A stretch of 64,000 nt of DNA, taken from an uncultured Desulfovibrio sp. Lineage in GTDB: Bacteria; Desulfobacterota; Desulfovibrionia; Desulfovibrionales; Desulfovibrionaceae. A program made the position numbers and the translations under genes. Positions 8,542 to 17,142 of the stretch are shown here, piece after piece. Numbering within the stretch: position 1 is the first letter of the stretch; each line of letters starts with the position of its first letter. Location of the stretch: NCBI RefSeq assembly GCF_902477725.1, contig NZ_CABSIF010000004.1, positions 62,001 to 126,000 of the forward strand, given 5' to 3'. The notes under the pieces were generated by a model. The model ran no database searches and was not told the DNA's origin. It saw only the letters and a program-made list of their open reading frames with translations.

Positions 8542-9183
8542 TTATTTTTTCAGGGCCAGAAAATCGTGCTCGTCAGGGTCGTAATATTTGATTTCGCCAG
8601 ATTCAATATAGTAGAGCCAGCCGTGAACGTGCAGATCGCCCGATTTTACTCTGTCGCGCACACACGGGTAAGTCATGAGGTTTTCTATCTGAAAAATGAT
8701 GGAGAGTTTCTCTGTCAGGCGCAGCAGTTTATCCTGTCCAACTTCTTTGCCAAGTGCCAGTGTGGCAAGTTCCTTGGCTTTTTTGCCCAACGAAAGCCAT
8801 CTTTGCGTGTGCACAAAGGCCTCGTCGCGAATGTCCTTGTACAGTGCTGCGATAGCGCCGCAATAGGTATGGCCGCAGATGATGATTTCTTCAACATTCA
8901 AGGCTGTTACGGCATATTCAATGCCTGCGGCCATGGCGTGATAGTCCTCGTCCGGTTTGTAAGGAGCCACAAAGTTGCCCACATTGCGCAGCACAAAGAG
9001 CTGGCCGGGAGGAGTGTTGGTGATAAGCGATGGAATAACCCTGGAATCGGCGCAGCCGATATAGAGCACCTTAGGGTGCTGGCCGCTGGAAACCAGTTCC
9101 AGAAGCTCATTTTCATGCTTGCAGAAGTAGTTTTTTTGGAAAAATTCATTTCCCTGAAGCAAGCGTTCAACGTTCTTCATCAA
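8542..9183 (-). CDS. Beta-class carbonic anhydrase
   Basis: This 213-residue cytoplasmic zinc enzyme interconverts CO2 and bicarbonate. The beta-class ligands are visible: C44 and D46 in CADSRV with the partner R48, and H105 and C108 in CGHTYCGA. Length and spacing are normal for the family. Supply of bicarbonate or CO2 for carboxylases and for formate/CO2 exchange is the likely role. GAGG lies upstream of the ATG. The gene stands alone with its own terminator. Confidence in the family is high; the physiological role is inferred. Confidence 0.95.
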   Translation of the reverse strand: MMKNVERLLQGNEFFQKNYFCKHENELLELVSSGQHPKVLYIGCADSRVIPSLITNTPPGQLFVLRNVGNFVAPYKPDEDYHAMAAGIEYAVTALNVEEIIICGHTYCGAIAALYKDIRDEAFVHTQRWLSLGKKAKELATLALGKEVGQDKLLRLTEKLSIIFQIENLMTYPCVRDRVKSGDLHVHGWLYYIESGEIKYYDPDEHDFLALKK

Positions 9184-9412
9184 ATAACCTCAATGAGCCT
9201 GATGGGTTGGGGCGTGCGCAGTTGCGGGATTTTTTTTGGGCTGCTGGATTGTCTGCAATCGTAGTAGGGCTTCTTTGCTTTGGCTGCTCGGCTGGCAGTT
9301 GCTGCCCTGGTCAGCGCTGGTGTCTGGTAAGGTTGGCGCTTGAACAAGCCCTTGCCGCAAACGCTCCATAGCCAGTGGGTAGGGCATCTTGTACCAAACG
9401 TCAAGAAGAGGG

Positions 9413-9452
9413 CACAGGGCCCGCAAACAGCATGACTGATGCGGGCCCTGTG
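9413..9452 (-). terminator. Hairpin downstream of the chemoreceptor gene
   Basis: CACAGGGCCCGCA (9413-9425) pairs with TGCGGGCCCTGTG (9440-9452), a 13-bp GC-rich stem 31 bases after the chemoreceptor stop. There is no T-run on the minus side, so it may be a transcript-stabilising hairpin rather than an efficient terminator. The 230 bases between it and the carbonic anhydrase gene hold no gene I can support. Confidence 0.6.
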
Positions 9453-9483
9453 ATATCTGAGCCTGTTCGGAGTCTACAGTAAC

Positions 9484-11904
9484 TTACCCTTGCGACAGTG
9501 CTTTCAACTGCGCGGCAAGGCGTGAAAGTTCGGCAACCGTGCCGTGCAGTTCACGCGTCAGGGTGTTGGTGGTTTCTGCAACATGCTTCACATCTGTAAT
9601 GGCGCGGTTGATTTCTTCGCTTGTGGCGGATTGCTGTTCCGCTGCCGTGGCGATGGATTGCACGCTGTTGCTGGCACTGGCGACAATTTCCACTATCTGG
9701 GAAAGTGCGGCGCCGCTCTGGTTGGCCATTTCCGTGGCCCTGGTGACAGTGTCGGCAGTGTCCCGCATCTCCTGCATATTGCCCTTTGCCACAGATTGAA
9801 TGGTGGTAATGGCTTCTGTGACTTCCTTGGTGGCCTGCATGGTCTTTTCCGCGAGTTTGCGCACTTCGTCCGCAACTACGGCAAAACCGCGTCCTGCATC
9901 GCCCGCGCGGGCAGCTTCGATAGCCGCGTTAAGGGCCAGCAGATTGGTCTGATCGGCAATATCCGAGATAACTCCCATGATTCTGCCAATGCCCTCGGTG
10001 TGGGTTTCAAGGGATTCCATTTCCTTGAGCAGGGCACCAGTGTGGCTGCTGACCTCTGCAATGGCAGAAACAGCCTCATCAACAATTTCTGCGCCATGCC
10101 GGGCCTTTTGCCGTGCGTCCTCCGTCTGGTCAGCTGCGGAAGAAGCATTTTGCGCCACCTCGCGCACGGTGGAAGTCATTTCTTCCATGGCCGTGGCGGT
10201 TTCCTGCGCGCGGCCGTTTTGCGCATCCGCACCGTCCGAAACCTGCTGGAAGCGGTCCTTCATCAGGCCTACGGCTTCTGTCAGGCTGTCAGCCGCCGAG
10301 CTTATGGAGGTATTCACTTCCTGCATATGCTTCATGGTGGCTTCAATTTCGCGCTCTTTCAGCACCAGGGTGGTCACATCGCGCGCAATTTCCACATAGC
10401 CGATTTTATTGCCCTGGTTGTCGCGCAGCACATCACTGAATGGCTGAATATAATGCGGATTTTCCGCAGTGCCGATATCAAGTATACGCGCCACCACAGA
10501 TTTGCCGCTGCGCTTGGACTGCGCAATGGGGCAGTCGTCGCTCTGGCACACTTCGGTATTGAAGTTGTCGTGGCAGAACTCCCCGCGAAGTTTTTTGATA
10601 TCCTTCTCGAGCAAGGTTTCTGTGGCTTTGTTGGCGATGATAATGCGGTAGTCGTCATCCACGCCAAAGATGGGATCGGGCACGGAATCCAGCAGATTTC
10701 TGTACCCCTGCACCTCTGTGAGCATACTTTCAATCTTGTCCAGCAGCCGGTTGAACCATGACGCCAGCGCGCCGATTTCGTCCTCGGAGGAATACTTCAG
10801 GCGATTGGCCAGCACGGCTCTGTCTTCTGCAATTTCCTGAATGGTCTGGCGGATGCTCTGCACAGGCCGCAGCACTGTTATGCTGAGCACAAAGAACGTC
10901 ATGACCAGCGGCACCACAAGCAGGGTCATGAAGGCTGCCGCAAGGATGATCCCCGCGCGGCTCATGATGCCCTGCTGTTCAGACAGATCCGTGCTGAACA
11001 CGAGCACGCCGATCTGCTTGTCTTTGAAATCTGTAATGGGCATGCCGGAAAGCAGAGTGGAGCCGACAATTCGGGTAGTCGATCCCTTGCGGGTGGCGTC
11101 CAGAAAGCTCTTGTCCAGTAATCCCTCAACGTTGCCGTCCTTGGTGCCGCTCACAAGAACATATGAATCGGCGACAATGGGGTGCTTTTCCTTGGTTTGC
11201 AGGCCCGTTGCAACCTTAAGGTGTTCGGCATTCATGTACAGCAGCGAGGATTCTCCCTCTCCAGAACTCAGGCCGTTCAGCACGTGCGTAAAGCTCACCA
11301 GCACTTCAACAGAACCCAACTGGCTGCCCGAAAGGCTTGTGACAGGTGCAAGCCCCCGGATTTCAAAACCGCCGCTGCCGATTTCGACCCCGCACAGGGC
11401 TTTGCCGTTCTTGTTTACCTCAAGCACTGTGGGGCGGAAGGTCGAAAGATCGTCTGAAATATCAACCCACTTGTCCCCACGCTTGGTCTGTTTGTCGCGC
11501 CACAGGCGCGCAAAGCTCCGGGCCGGAGGAAAGTGGTAGTGTATCTGCGGCTTTTCGCCGATAACCGCCTTGAATCCGTCCAGCATGGGAGCGAGGGAAG
11601 CGCGCAACATTTCCCGCCCTCGTTGGGCGGTGGCGCTGTTTTCATCATTAATATCGCCTTCCATGGCAGTTCTGTAGGCGGCCTCAACCTCGGGCAATCT
11701 GCTCACCAGCGCGGCCATGCGCATGGCCTGTTCGCTGCACAGTTCAATGGCCTGCTTCATCTGCGAGGAGCGGGCTTCAACCAAAGTCTGTATATTTGTT
11801 TCGTTAAGTCTCTCAAATTGCTTTTGAATGACAAAATAACAACAAATACCGATAGCAAGTGTTATGCCAGCTATGGGGATGCAGACTTTTGCACGTAATT
11901 GCAT
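9484..11904 (-). CDS. Methyl-accepting chemotaxis protein with periplasmic sensor, HAMP and PAS
   Basis: The start is taken at the ATG at 11904 (MQLRAKV), preceded by GGAGAA; an upstream in-frame start would add 33 unlikely residues. The 806-residue receptor has a membrane span at about 6-26, a large periplasmic dCache-type sensor (about 30-315), a second span (about 317-342), HAMP (about 343-395), a PAS domain (about 400-515), and the signalling domain with hairpin tip IADQTNLLALNAAIEAARAG. The PAS domain carries an unusual cysteine cluster, C444-x8-C453-x4-C458-P, which could bind a metal or respond to redox state. The protein would report periplasmic ligand and cytoplasmic redox to CheA. 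No che genes are nearby. Confidence 0.94.
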   Translation of the reverse strand: MQLRAKVCIPIAGITLAIGICCYFVIQKQFERLNETNIQTLVEARSSQMKQAIELCSEQAMRMAALVSRLPEVEAAYRTAMEGDINDENSATAQRGREMLRASLAPMLDGFKAVIGEKPQIHYHFPPARSFARLWRDKQTKRGDKWVDISDDLSTFRPTVLEVNKNGKALCGVEIGSGGFEIRGLAPVTSLSGSQLGSVEVLVSFTHVLNGLSSGEGESSLLYMNAEHLKVATGLQTKEKHPIVADSYVLVSGTKDGNVEGLLDKSFLDATRKGSTTRIVGSTLLSGMPITDFKDKQIGVLVFSTDLSEQQGIMSRAGIILAAAFMTLLVVPLVMTFFVLSITVLRPVQSIRQTIQEIAEDRAVLANRLKYSSEDEIGALASWFNRLLDKIESMLTEVQGYRNLLDSVPDPIFGVDDDYRIIIANKATETLLEKDIKKLRGEFCHDNFNTEVCQSDDCPIAQSKRSGKSVVARILDIGTAENPHYIQPFSDVLRDNQGNKIGYVEIARDVTTLVLKEREIEATMKHMQEVNTSISSAADSLTEAVGLMKDRFQQVSDGADAQNGRAQETATAMEEMTSTVREVAQNASSAADQTEDARQKARHGAEIVDEAVSAIAEVSSHTGALLKEMESLETHTEGIGRIMGVISDIADQTNLLALNAAIEAARAGDAGRGFAVVADEVRKLAEKTMQATKEVTEAITTIQSVAKGNMQEMRDTADTVTRATEMANQSGAALSQIVEIVASASNSVQSIATAAEQQSATSEEINRAITDVKHVAETTNTLTRELHGTVAELSRLAAQLKALSQG

Positions 11905-12476
11905 CAGAGTTCTCCATATGCAATAGTTTAAAATACTATCGCGTGCTTGTGAAAAAACTTTAGGCTTGGGACAGGTTGTGTAAAAAGACAAAGACTCAAG
12001 CACAACTATTTACTAATAAATAGCATGAGGCGGAGTATCTTTGTTCAGAACACAAGCAGAAATGATACCATAGCAGTGTGAAAAAAACAAGTTCCCAGAT
12101 GATATCGTTTAATAATGAGAAATTATTCTCAAAATTGCCATTCCGATAATTTTGCGGGATCGTTTTTTTTGAAAACAGGGAGTGGAAATCTAAAAGCAGG
12201 AAACTGATAGTCGAAGATTCCAACTGGTGGCAGCGGCTCGCTGAGAAAGCAGAGAAGGCAGCAGGGGCGCAAGTTCTATCTGTGCCCGCGCTGCGGGCAG
12301 AGCCATGGGCGTGCAGGCAGATTTTTGCCTTTTGACAGGCATTAACGTAGTATTCGCACCTGCGGCAGCCTGTAAGCCGCCGCTTTTATGTACAGGATAC
12401 AAGCCCCTGAGCAGCCCCATGCCTGCAAAGGCGGCATTTTGCATTTTTGACCACGCGTTATAGCGCTAGGGAGCCT
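11905..12476. other. Divergent intergenic region between chemoreceptor and nitroreductase fusion
   Basis: About 570 bases without a convincing gene. The part next to the chemoreceptor (11905-12180) is AT-rich and likely holds its minus-strand promoter; the part next to the nitroreductase (12200-12470) is GC-rich. I see no repeat, RNA motif or open frame with coding character. Confidence 0.4.
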
Positions 12477-13301
12477 ATGAACTCTTTTATAGTAGATACA
12501 GAATTGTGCCGCAAGGACGGAATTTGCGCCAAAGTGTGCCCCATTCAGATTATTGATGGCAATGTTGGCGAATACCCCTCCATGTCTTCGCACAAGGTCA
12601 GGGTATGTATTGGGTGCGGGCAGTGCATGGCCTTTTGCCCAGCCAATGCCTGTTCTGCGCCGGGGCTTTCATCGCAAGACAGCCGCCCCTTGCGGCGTGA
12701 ACTGATCCCTTCGGCCGATCAGGTTGAAGAACTCGTATTTTCACGGCGCTCTGTGCGGAATTTCAAAAATAAACCTGTTCCGCGCGAGCTGCTGCACAGG
12801 ATCCTTGACGGCGCGCGCTTTGCCCCTACGGCTAAAAACACGCAGGAGCTGCGCTGGATTGTTTTGGAAACCCGCGAGCAGACGGAAAAGCTGGCAGCTC
12901 TGGTCATTGACTGGATGCGCGCCCTGCCGGAAATTGACCCTGCCACTGCCAGGGACGTGCATGCCGAAAGCCTCGTGCGGGCATGGGAAGCCGGGTATGA
13001 CGTCATCACCCGTACGGCCCCGCATCTTGCCCTGATTATTGCCCCCAAGGGACACTGGGGCCCGTCAGATGCCTCCATTGCCGCTGCCTATCTGGAGCTG
13101 CTGGCCCACGGACACAATGTGGGCTGTTGCTGGGGCGGCTACGTGTGCTTTGCCATGGGGCATCCCTCTGCCCACGTTCTGCGGGCCTTTGCGGGCGTTA
13201 AGGACGATGAGCAGGTCTATGCCGCGCAGATGATGGGCTTTCCACTGCTTGCCCCCCATTTCAGACCGCCGCGCAAGGCGCTGGATGTCACCTGGCTGTA
13301 A
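12477..13301 (+). CDS. Ferredoxin-nitroreductase fusion flavoprotein
   Basis: The start is the ATG at 12477, six bases after AGGGAG. The 274-residue protein has an N-terminal 2x[4Fe-4S] ferredoxin domain (about 1-65) with CRKDGICAKVCP and CIGCGQCMAFCP, followed by an FMN nitroreductase domain (about 85-265) starting with the RRSVRNF signature and ending with an AAQMMGFP motif. Such fusions are common in strict anaerobes and would use ferredoxin or a reduced flavin to reduce nitro groups, quinones or flavins; the true substrate is unknown. It is monocistronic and convergent with the tautomerase gene. Confidence 0.93.
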   Translation: MNSFIVDTELCRKDGICAKVCPIQIIDGNVGEYPSMSSHKVRVCIGCGQCMAFCPANACSAPGLSSQDSRPLRRELIPSADQVEELVFSRRSVRNFKNKPVPRELLHRILDGARFAPTAKNTQELRWIVLETREQTEKLAALVIDWMRALPEIDPATARDVHAESLVRAWEAGYDVITRTAPHLALIIAPKGHWGPSDASIAAAYLELLAHGHNVGCCWGGYVCFAMGHPSAHVLRAFAGVKDDEQVYAAQMMGFPLLAPHFRPPRKALDVTWL

Positions 13302-13326
13302 GGCTTTATCCCCGTAGCAAAAAATA

Positions 13327-13366
13327 AAGGCGGCGACCCGGGTTTCATGCCCGGGCTGCCGCCTTG
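13327..13366. terminator. Hairpin between the nitroreductase fusion and tautomerase genes
   Basis: AAGGCGGC-CCCGGG pairs with CCCGGG-GCCGCCTT around a short loop. It lies between two convergent stops at 13301 and 13385 and has A-rich and T-containing flanks, so it can act in both directions. Confidence 0.75.
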
Positions 13367-13384
13367 CTTATCATTTGCTGGCTG

Positions 13385-13591
13385 TTACTGTTTGCGTCGG
13401 CGTACTGTAACGCTTTCGCCGCCGATGCCCCAGTTATCCGTGGAGAGTTCTTCAATAAGAACCACGGTGGTTGCGGGGTTTTTGTTCAGTACCCTTTGCA
13501 GCAGTTCCGTGACGCCGCGGATGAGTTCTGCTTTCTGCTCCGCAGTGGGGGCTTCTGCACCGCCTGTTACCTTGATATTTACAAAAGGCAT
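13385..13591 (-). CDS. 4-oxalocrotonate tautomerase-like small enzyme
   Basis: The 68-residue protein starts MPFVNIKV at the ATG at 13591, with GGAGG just upstream. After Met removal Pro1 would be the catalytic base, as in 4-oxalocrotonate tautomerase and DmpI. The rest of the short chain (VLIEELSTDNWGIGG) matches the DmpI-like subgroup. These enzymes tautomerise enol/keto acids as homohexamers. It follows modD by 22 bases on the same strand and may be the last gene of the mod operon, although a link to molybdate is not obvious. Confidence 0.9.
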   Translation of the reverse strand: MPFVNIKVTGGAEAPTAEQKAELIRGVTELLQRVLNKNPATTVVLIEELSTDNWGIGGESVTVRRRKQ

Positions 13592-13613
13592 CTGTACCTC
13601 CGCGATTATTGTC

Positions 13614-14480
13614 CTAGGGGGCCTTTTCCATAACGACCTTGATGTCTGCCGGTTTGCCAAAGTAGGGCCAGGTTGTGACCAGCACGTCAACGCCTGTGGC
13701 CGCATACTGGGCGGCGTTGCCGTCGTTGATGCCGCCAGCGGCCAGAATGACGATGTCGTCACGCAGGGCGCGCACGGCACCCACAGTTGCGGCAAGAGTC
13801 TCACAATCGAATTTTTCGCACTGAACAATATCAATGCCTGCTTCTGCCACCAGCAGGGCATCGTCAAAGGTGTCCACCTCGGCGCTGATCTTGCGTTCAG
13901 GCGCTCGCGCGCGCAATTTGTCCATCATGGCTGCCACGCTGCGCAACGAGGTCTGTTGCTCACCGGGCAGAAAAACTCTGTGCTGGTCAAAAATGAGGAT
14001 ACTGTCCGAGAGGTTTTGCCGATGAATGATGGCCCCGCCGTTCATGGCCGCCTCCAGGCAGATGGCCTTGGCACCGGGAAAGTTTTTACGTGTCACGGCA
14101 ACGCGCACGGCGGGGTTTGCGGTGTGGGCCTGCTCCACCATGTGCGCCGCGCGCGTGGCAATGCCTGTCATGTATTCCATCAGGGTCTGGGCCAGCTTCC
14201 AGCCTCGGTGCAGGGCGGCGGCGGGGCCTGTGGCCTCCAGACATTGCTGGCCCGCTGCAAGCCTGCCGCCGTTGGCGGCGGTGCGGCTGACAGAAAGGCC
14301 GCATTTGCGCAGGAGCATTCCGGCTTCTTCCACGCCGCTGATGGTGCAATCCACCTTGGGCGCAAAGCGCATGACGCCAGAAGTCGCGGCAATGCCGAGC
14401 AGTTCTACCGTAAGGTCAAGGCCGGGGCAGTCATCTGCCAGCAGGCCTTCCAGCCATGTATCGGAACAGGGAAAGTGCAT
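13614..14480 (-). CDS. modD: ModD-like quinolinate phosphoribosyltransferase-fold protein
   Basis: The ATG at 14480 has AAGGAGC upstream. The 288-residue protein has the fold of nicotinate-nucleotide pyrophosphorylase (NadC): an N-terminal domain up to about residue 105 and a barrel with TRKNFPGAK, SAEVDTFDDAL, and a late AAGGIND segment. The variant found with molybdate transport genes is called ModD; its reaction is unproven, and a role in molybdenum use is suggested only by context. The position directly after modC-modA-modB supports ModD over a second NadC. A 115-base gap holding an inverted CTAG-containing repeat separates it from modB. Confidence 0.87.
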   Translation of the reverse strand: MHFPCSDTWLEGLLADDCPGLDLTVELLGIAATSGVMRFAPKVDCTISGVEEAGMLLRKCGLSVSRTAANGGRLAAGQQCLEATGPAAALHRGWKLAQTLMEYMTGIATRAAHMVEQAHTANPAVRVAVTRKNFPGAKAICLEAAMNGGAIIHRQNLSDSILIFDQHRVFLPGEQQTSLRSVAAMMDKLRARAPERKISAEVDTFDDALLVAEAGIDIVQCEKFDCETLAATVGAVRALRDDIVILAAGGINDGNAAQYAATGVDVLVTTWPYFGKPADIKVVMEKAP

Positions 14481-14515
14481 GACATGCTCCTTGTAGATGC
14501 AGAACACTATACAGG

Positions 14516-14599
14516 CTAGAGCAATGTCGCTTGAGAATGTTCCGTCAACGGCGCAGAACCGTGCATTTGCGCTGAAGCAGCGGAGTGATAATGCTCTAG
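14516..14599. repeat. Inverted CTAGAGCA / TGCTCTAG pair between modD and modB
   Basis: CTAGAGCA at 14516-14523 and its reverse complement TGCTCTAG at 14592-14599 flank 68 bases, including the modB stop codon. The same 8-mer recurs at 51118-51125 and a related form at 57887. CTAG is usually rare in bacterial DNA, so this may be a small REP-like intergenic element. Confidence 0.5.
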
Positions 14600-15303
14600 A
14601 ATGACCGTTTTTGACACCAGTCGATGCCAAGGTACAGCAAAAGACTGATTATCGCCAGTATGGCGCAGAGCAGGGCTGCCCGCTGAAATTCGCCTGTGGA
14701 TACGGCGTTGAACACTTCCAGCGAGAGCGTATTGGTGCGCCCCGCGATGTTGCCGCCGAGCATGAGGCTGATGCCCACCTCGCCCATGGCCCGCGTGATG
14801 CCCAGCAGCAGCCCGGCGGCAAGGCCATGCCGGATGAGCGGCAAGGTCACAAGAAAAAAACATTTGCGGGGCGTTGCGCCGCACACCCGCGCCGCCTGCT
14901 CAAAGCGCAGCAATTCTGGATTGTTCAGCGCTGTTTGCACGGGCTTGACCACAAGGGGCAGCCCGGCCAGCCACGAGGCAAGGATGATGCCCCCCTGCGA
15001 AAACACCAGGCTGACGCCCAATGTCTCCCGCAGGGCAATGCCTCCCCAGCCGTTGCGGCCAAAGAGCAGGAGCAGCAAAAAGCCCAGGGCCATGGGCGGA
15101 AAAACCAGCGGTAGCGTGATGACAAAATTGACCACCCGCCGCAGATGCGGATTTTTCGCCATGCCCAGCCGGGCAAGAGGAATGGCCGTCAGCGCGTGCA
15201 ATATCAGGCAGGCGCAGCAGACCCGCAGGGTCAGCAGCACGGAAAAGCTGACCTCAGGCGCGCACAGGGCGCGCCCCAGTTCATGCAGTTCATGCAGCTG
15301 CAT
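14596..15303 (-). CDS. modB: Molybdate-type ABC transporter permease
   Basis: This 235-residue inner-membrane protein has five or six spans. The EAA loop that contacts the ATPase is visible as EQAARVCGATPRKCFFLVTL (about 137-156), and TRAMGEVGISLMLGGNIAGR near residue 177 is typical of ModB and TupB-like permeases. It would form the channel with ModC and receive oxyanion from ModA. It starts two bases after the modA stop. Molybdate and tungstate systems cannot be told apart here from the permease alone. Confidence 0.92.
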   Translation of the reverse strand: MQLHELHELGRALCAPEVSFSVLLTLRVCCACLILHALTAIPLARLGMAKNPHLRRVVNFVITLPLVFPPMALGFLLLLLFGRNGWGGIALRETLGVSLVFSQGGIILASWLAGLPLVVKPVQTALNNPELLRFEQAARVCGATPRKCFFLVTLPLIRHGLAAGLLLGITRAMGEVGISLMLGGNIAGRTNTLSLEVFNAVSTGEFQRAALLCAILAIISLLLYLGIDWCQKRSF

Positions 15304-15305
15304 GG

Positions 15306-16058
15306 TTACAGGCGCAGGCCGCTGCCGGCAAGGATTCGCTGCGCTTCAGGAGTTTTCAGAAACTGCATGAACGAGCGCACTTCAGCCTTGTTCTCCTGTC
15401 CGGCCACGACACCTGCCACCAGCAGCATGGGCGTATAGCCCTCGTGCACTTCCATCCAGCCGCCAACGCTGTCGCCCTGCTTGCGGGCAATGGCCTCGTT
15501 CACAAAGGCGGCGTCAAGATCGCCGGAAACAAGGTAGGAAAAGACCTGCGGCACTGTGGAAAGCATGGAAAGCTTTGCCTTGAGCGGCTCCAGCAGGTTG
15601 TTGCCCTTCATGAAGGCCACTGCCGCTCTGCCGTAAATGGCCGCCTGGGCATCGGGATAGCCGATTTTGGCAAATTCCGGCTTGGTGAGATCCTGCGCCG
15701 AGGCAAGGTGCAGCCCTTTGCGCCACGCCAGCACGAGCACGGCTTCGCCAAGCGGTTCATAGGCGGCAAAGGCCAGACCGGAATCCTGCAAGGTGCCTTT
15801 TTCCGAAACAATAATGCTGACGCCGCTCCCCGCCTTAGCCTGTTCGATTATCTGCCCGATGTTGCCGCTGTACATTTCTGTGGGTTTTACGCCCGATTGC
15901 TGTGCATAGGCCGCGCACAACTGCTGCACCATGGGTTTGTATCCAAGCCCGGTGGTGATGGATGGCCCGTCGGCATGGGCCGACTGCGCAAAAACAAGGA
16001 TGCAGGCAGTCAGTATCAGCAAAAGGCGAAAACGTTCAGGCAATACCAGAGGCTTCAT
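15306..16058 (-). CDS. modA: Molybdate-type periplasmic binding protein, divergent
   Basis: The start is at 16058 (MKPLVLPERFR), with AGGAGCC upstream. The 250-residue protein begins with a signal peptide ending near SAHADG. It has the ModA/extracellular solute-binding layout: an early TTGLGYKPMVQQL, a MYSGNIGQIIEQAKAG segment where usual ModA proteins read F(A)SSSTLARQIEAGAPAD, and VAFMKGNNLLEPLKAKL. The usual ADLFISAD segment is replaced by VSIIVSEK, so ligand contacts differ from classical ModA. It overlaps the modC 3' end by 23 bases, giving translational coupling. Tungstate or another oxyanion remains possible. Confidence 0.85.
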   Translation of the reverse strand: MKPLVLPERFRLLLILTACILVFAQSAHADGPSITTGLGYKPMVQQLCAAYAQQSGVKPTEMYSGNIGQIIEQAKAGSGVSIIVSEKGTLQDSGLAFAAYEPLGEAVLVLAWRKGLHLASAQDLTKPEFAKIGYPDAQAAIYGRAAVAFMKGNNLLEPLKAKLSMLSTVPQVFSYLVSGDLDAAFVNEAIARKQGDSVGGWMEVHEGYTPMLLVAGVVAGQENKAEVRSFMQFLKTPEAQRILAGSGLRL

Positions 16059-16788
16059 GTGCGGCTCCTGACAGACAAAAGGTGGGGTAAGGCAACAGGC
16101 CCAGATTGTGCGCTTTGCGCAGGGTATCCTCAACCATGCCTTGGGCTTCAAGGCGGCCCTGACGCAACAGCAGCATGCTGCTGCCAAGGGCCAAGGCCTC
16201 ATCGGGCGAATGGGTGACGTACAGCACTGGCACGTTCCACTGCTGCGGAATGCGCGCAATGTAGGACATAAGGCCATCCTTGAGGCTCATATCCAGCGAT
16301 GAAAGGGGTTCGTCCATAAGAAGAAGGCTCGGACGGCAGAGCAGGGCGCGCCCAATGGCTACGCGCTGCTTTTCGCCGCCCGAAAGATGTGCCGGGCGTC
16401 TGTGCAGCAGCGGAGCAATTTCGAGCAGGTCGGCAACGTCATCAATGTTGGGCGCATCCTTGCTGGCGTGAGCGGCATGGAACCGGAGGCCGAAACGCAG
16501 GTTCTCGCGGACAGAAAGGTGGGGAAACAGGCGGGCGTCCTGAAAAACATAGCCCAGGCGTCTGGCTTCTGGCGGCAGGTTTATGCCTTGATCCGCGTTA
16601 AAGCAGGTGATGCCATGGCAGAGTATCTGTCCTGCATCTGGTGTTTCCAGCCCTGCAATACAATTGATAAGGCTTGTTTTCCCGGAACCTGAAGGGCCAA
16701 AAATGACAGCAATGCCGCACTCCGCAAGCGTAAATGCAAGTTGCAATTCAAAATCGCCGTGTTTTTTATGGATATCTACGTGTAGCAT
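16036..16788 (-). CDS. modC: Molybdate-type ABC transporter ATPase, short form without TOBE domain
   Basis: The start is at 16788 (MLHVDIHKK), eight bases after AGGA. The 250-residue protein holds Walker A FGPSGSGKTS (about 30-38), the Q-loop YVFQDARLFPHLSV, signature LSGGEKQRV and Walker B LLLMDEPLSSLD. Classical ModC is about 350 residues with a C-terminal molybdate-binding TOBE/Mop domain; that domain is missing here. As the first gene of a modC-modA-modB-modD order it differs from the common modABC order. Confidence 0.9.
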   Translation of the reverse strand: MLHVDIHKKHGDFELQLAFTLAECGIAVIFGPSGSGKTSLINCIAGLETPDAGQILCHGITCFNADQGINLPPEARRLGYVFQDARLFPHLSVRENLRFGLRFHAAHASKDAPNIDDVADLLEIAPLLHRRPAHLSGGEKQRVAIGRALLCRPSLLLMDEPLSSLDMSLKDGLMSYIARIPQQWNVPVLYVTHSPDEALALGSSMLLLRQGRLEAQGMVEDTLRKAHNLGLLPYPTFCLSGAAHEASGIA

Positions 16789-17142
16789 GGTCTGTCCTGA
16801 AGGCGGGGTGGGGCATGACCAGACGCCTTGCGCGGCTAGTTGCGTCATATCCAGCGATCATCAAGACCATACGGAGAGTGAAGCCATGTATCAATAAATA
16901 CACGGTTTATATCATAAGCGTGAATGTTTGGGCGCGATCGCAGGGACAATCAGCATGCCTTGAGGGATGAGGCGGAGCAGACTTGTGCGTTTGCTGTGTT
17001 GCACGCAGCTAGAGGCCTGCAAGGCCAGGGGCCTCACCTCAGGCAAGCATACGAAACGAAAAAATTGGGTATGGAAGGCAGAAGGTGTTCTGCGCCCCCA
17101 GACGGGGCGGAGGAAAGAGGGCGTCAGCAGGGCCAAGGGCGC
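16789..17142. other. Intergenic region with the mod operon promoter
   Basis: No gene is seen in these 354 bases. They lie upstream of modC and downstream of the dnaA-like gene (both minus strand). On the minus strand a TATGAT hexamer at about 16909-16914 could be a -10 box. An operator-like palindrome is annotated separately at 16887-16902. The rest is unremarkable. Confidence 0.4.
16887..16902. promoter_or_regulatory. Palindrome TGTAT-N6-ATACA upstream of modC
   Basis: TGTAT at 16887-16891 and ATACA at 16898-16902 form an exact inverted repeat about 100 bases upstream of the modC start and just downstream of a TATGAT hexamer on the minus strand. The position suits a repressor of the mod operon (a ModE- or TunR-type regulator). 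The regulator is not in the window. Confidence 0.45.

Noticed and set aside
9190..9426. A 78-codon minus-strand open frame between chemoreceptor and carbonic anhydrase
   Set aside because: It would start with TTG inside a hairpin, has no ribosome site and no recognisable family; an internal ATG at 9387 has the same problem.
12190..12444. An 84-codon minus-strand open frame upstream of the nitroreductase fusion
   Set aside because: No ribosome site, no family resemblance, and the composition is that of random GC-rich DNA.
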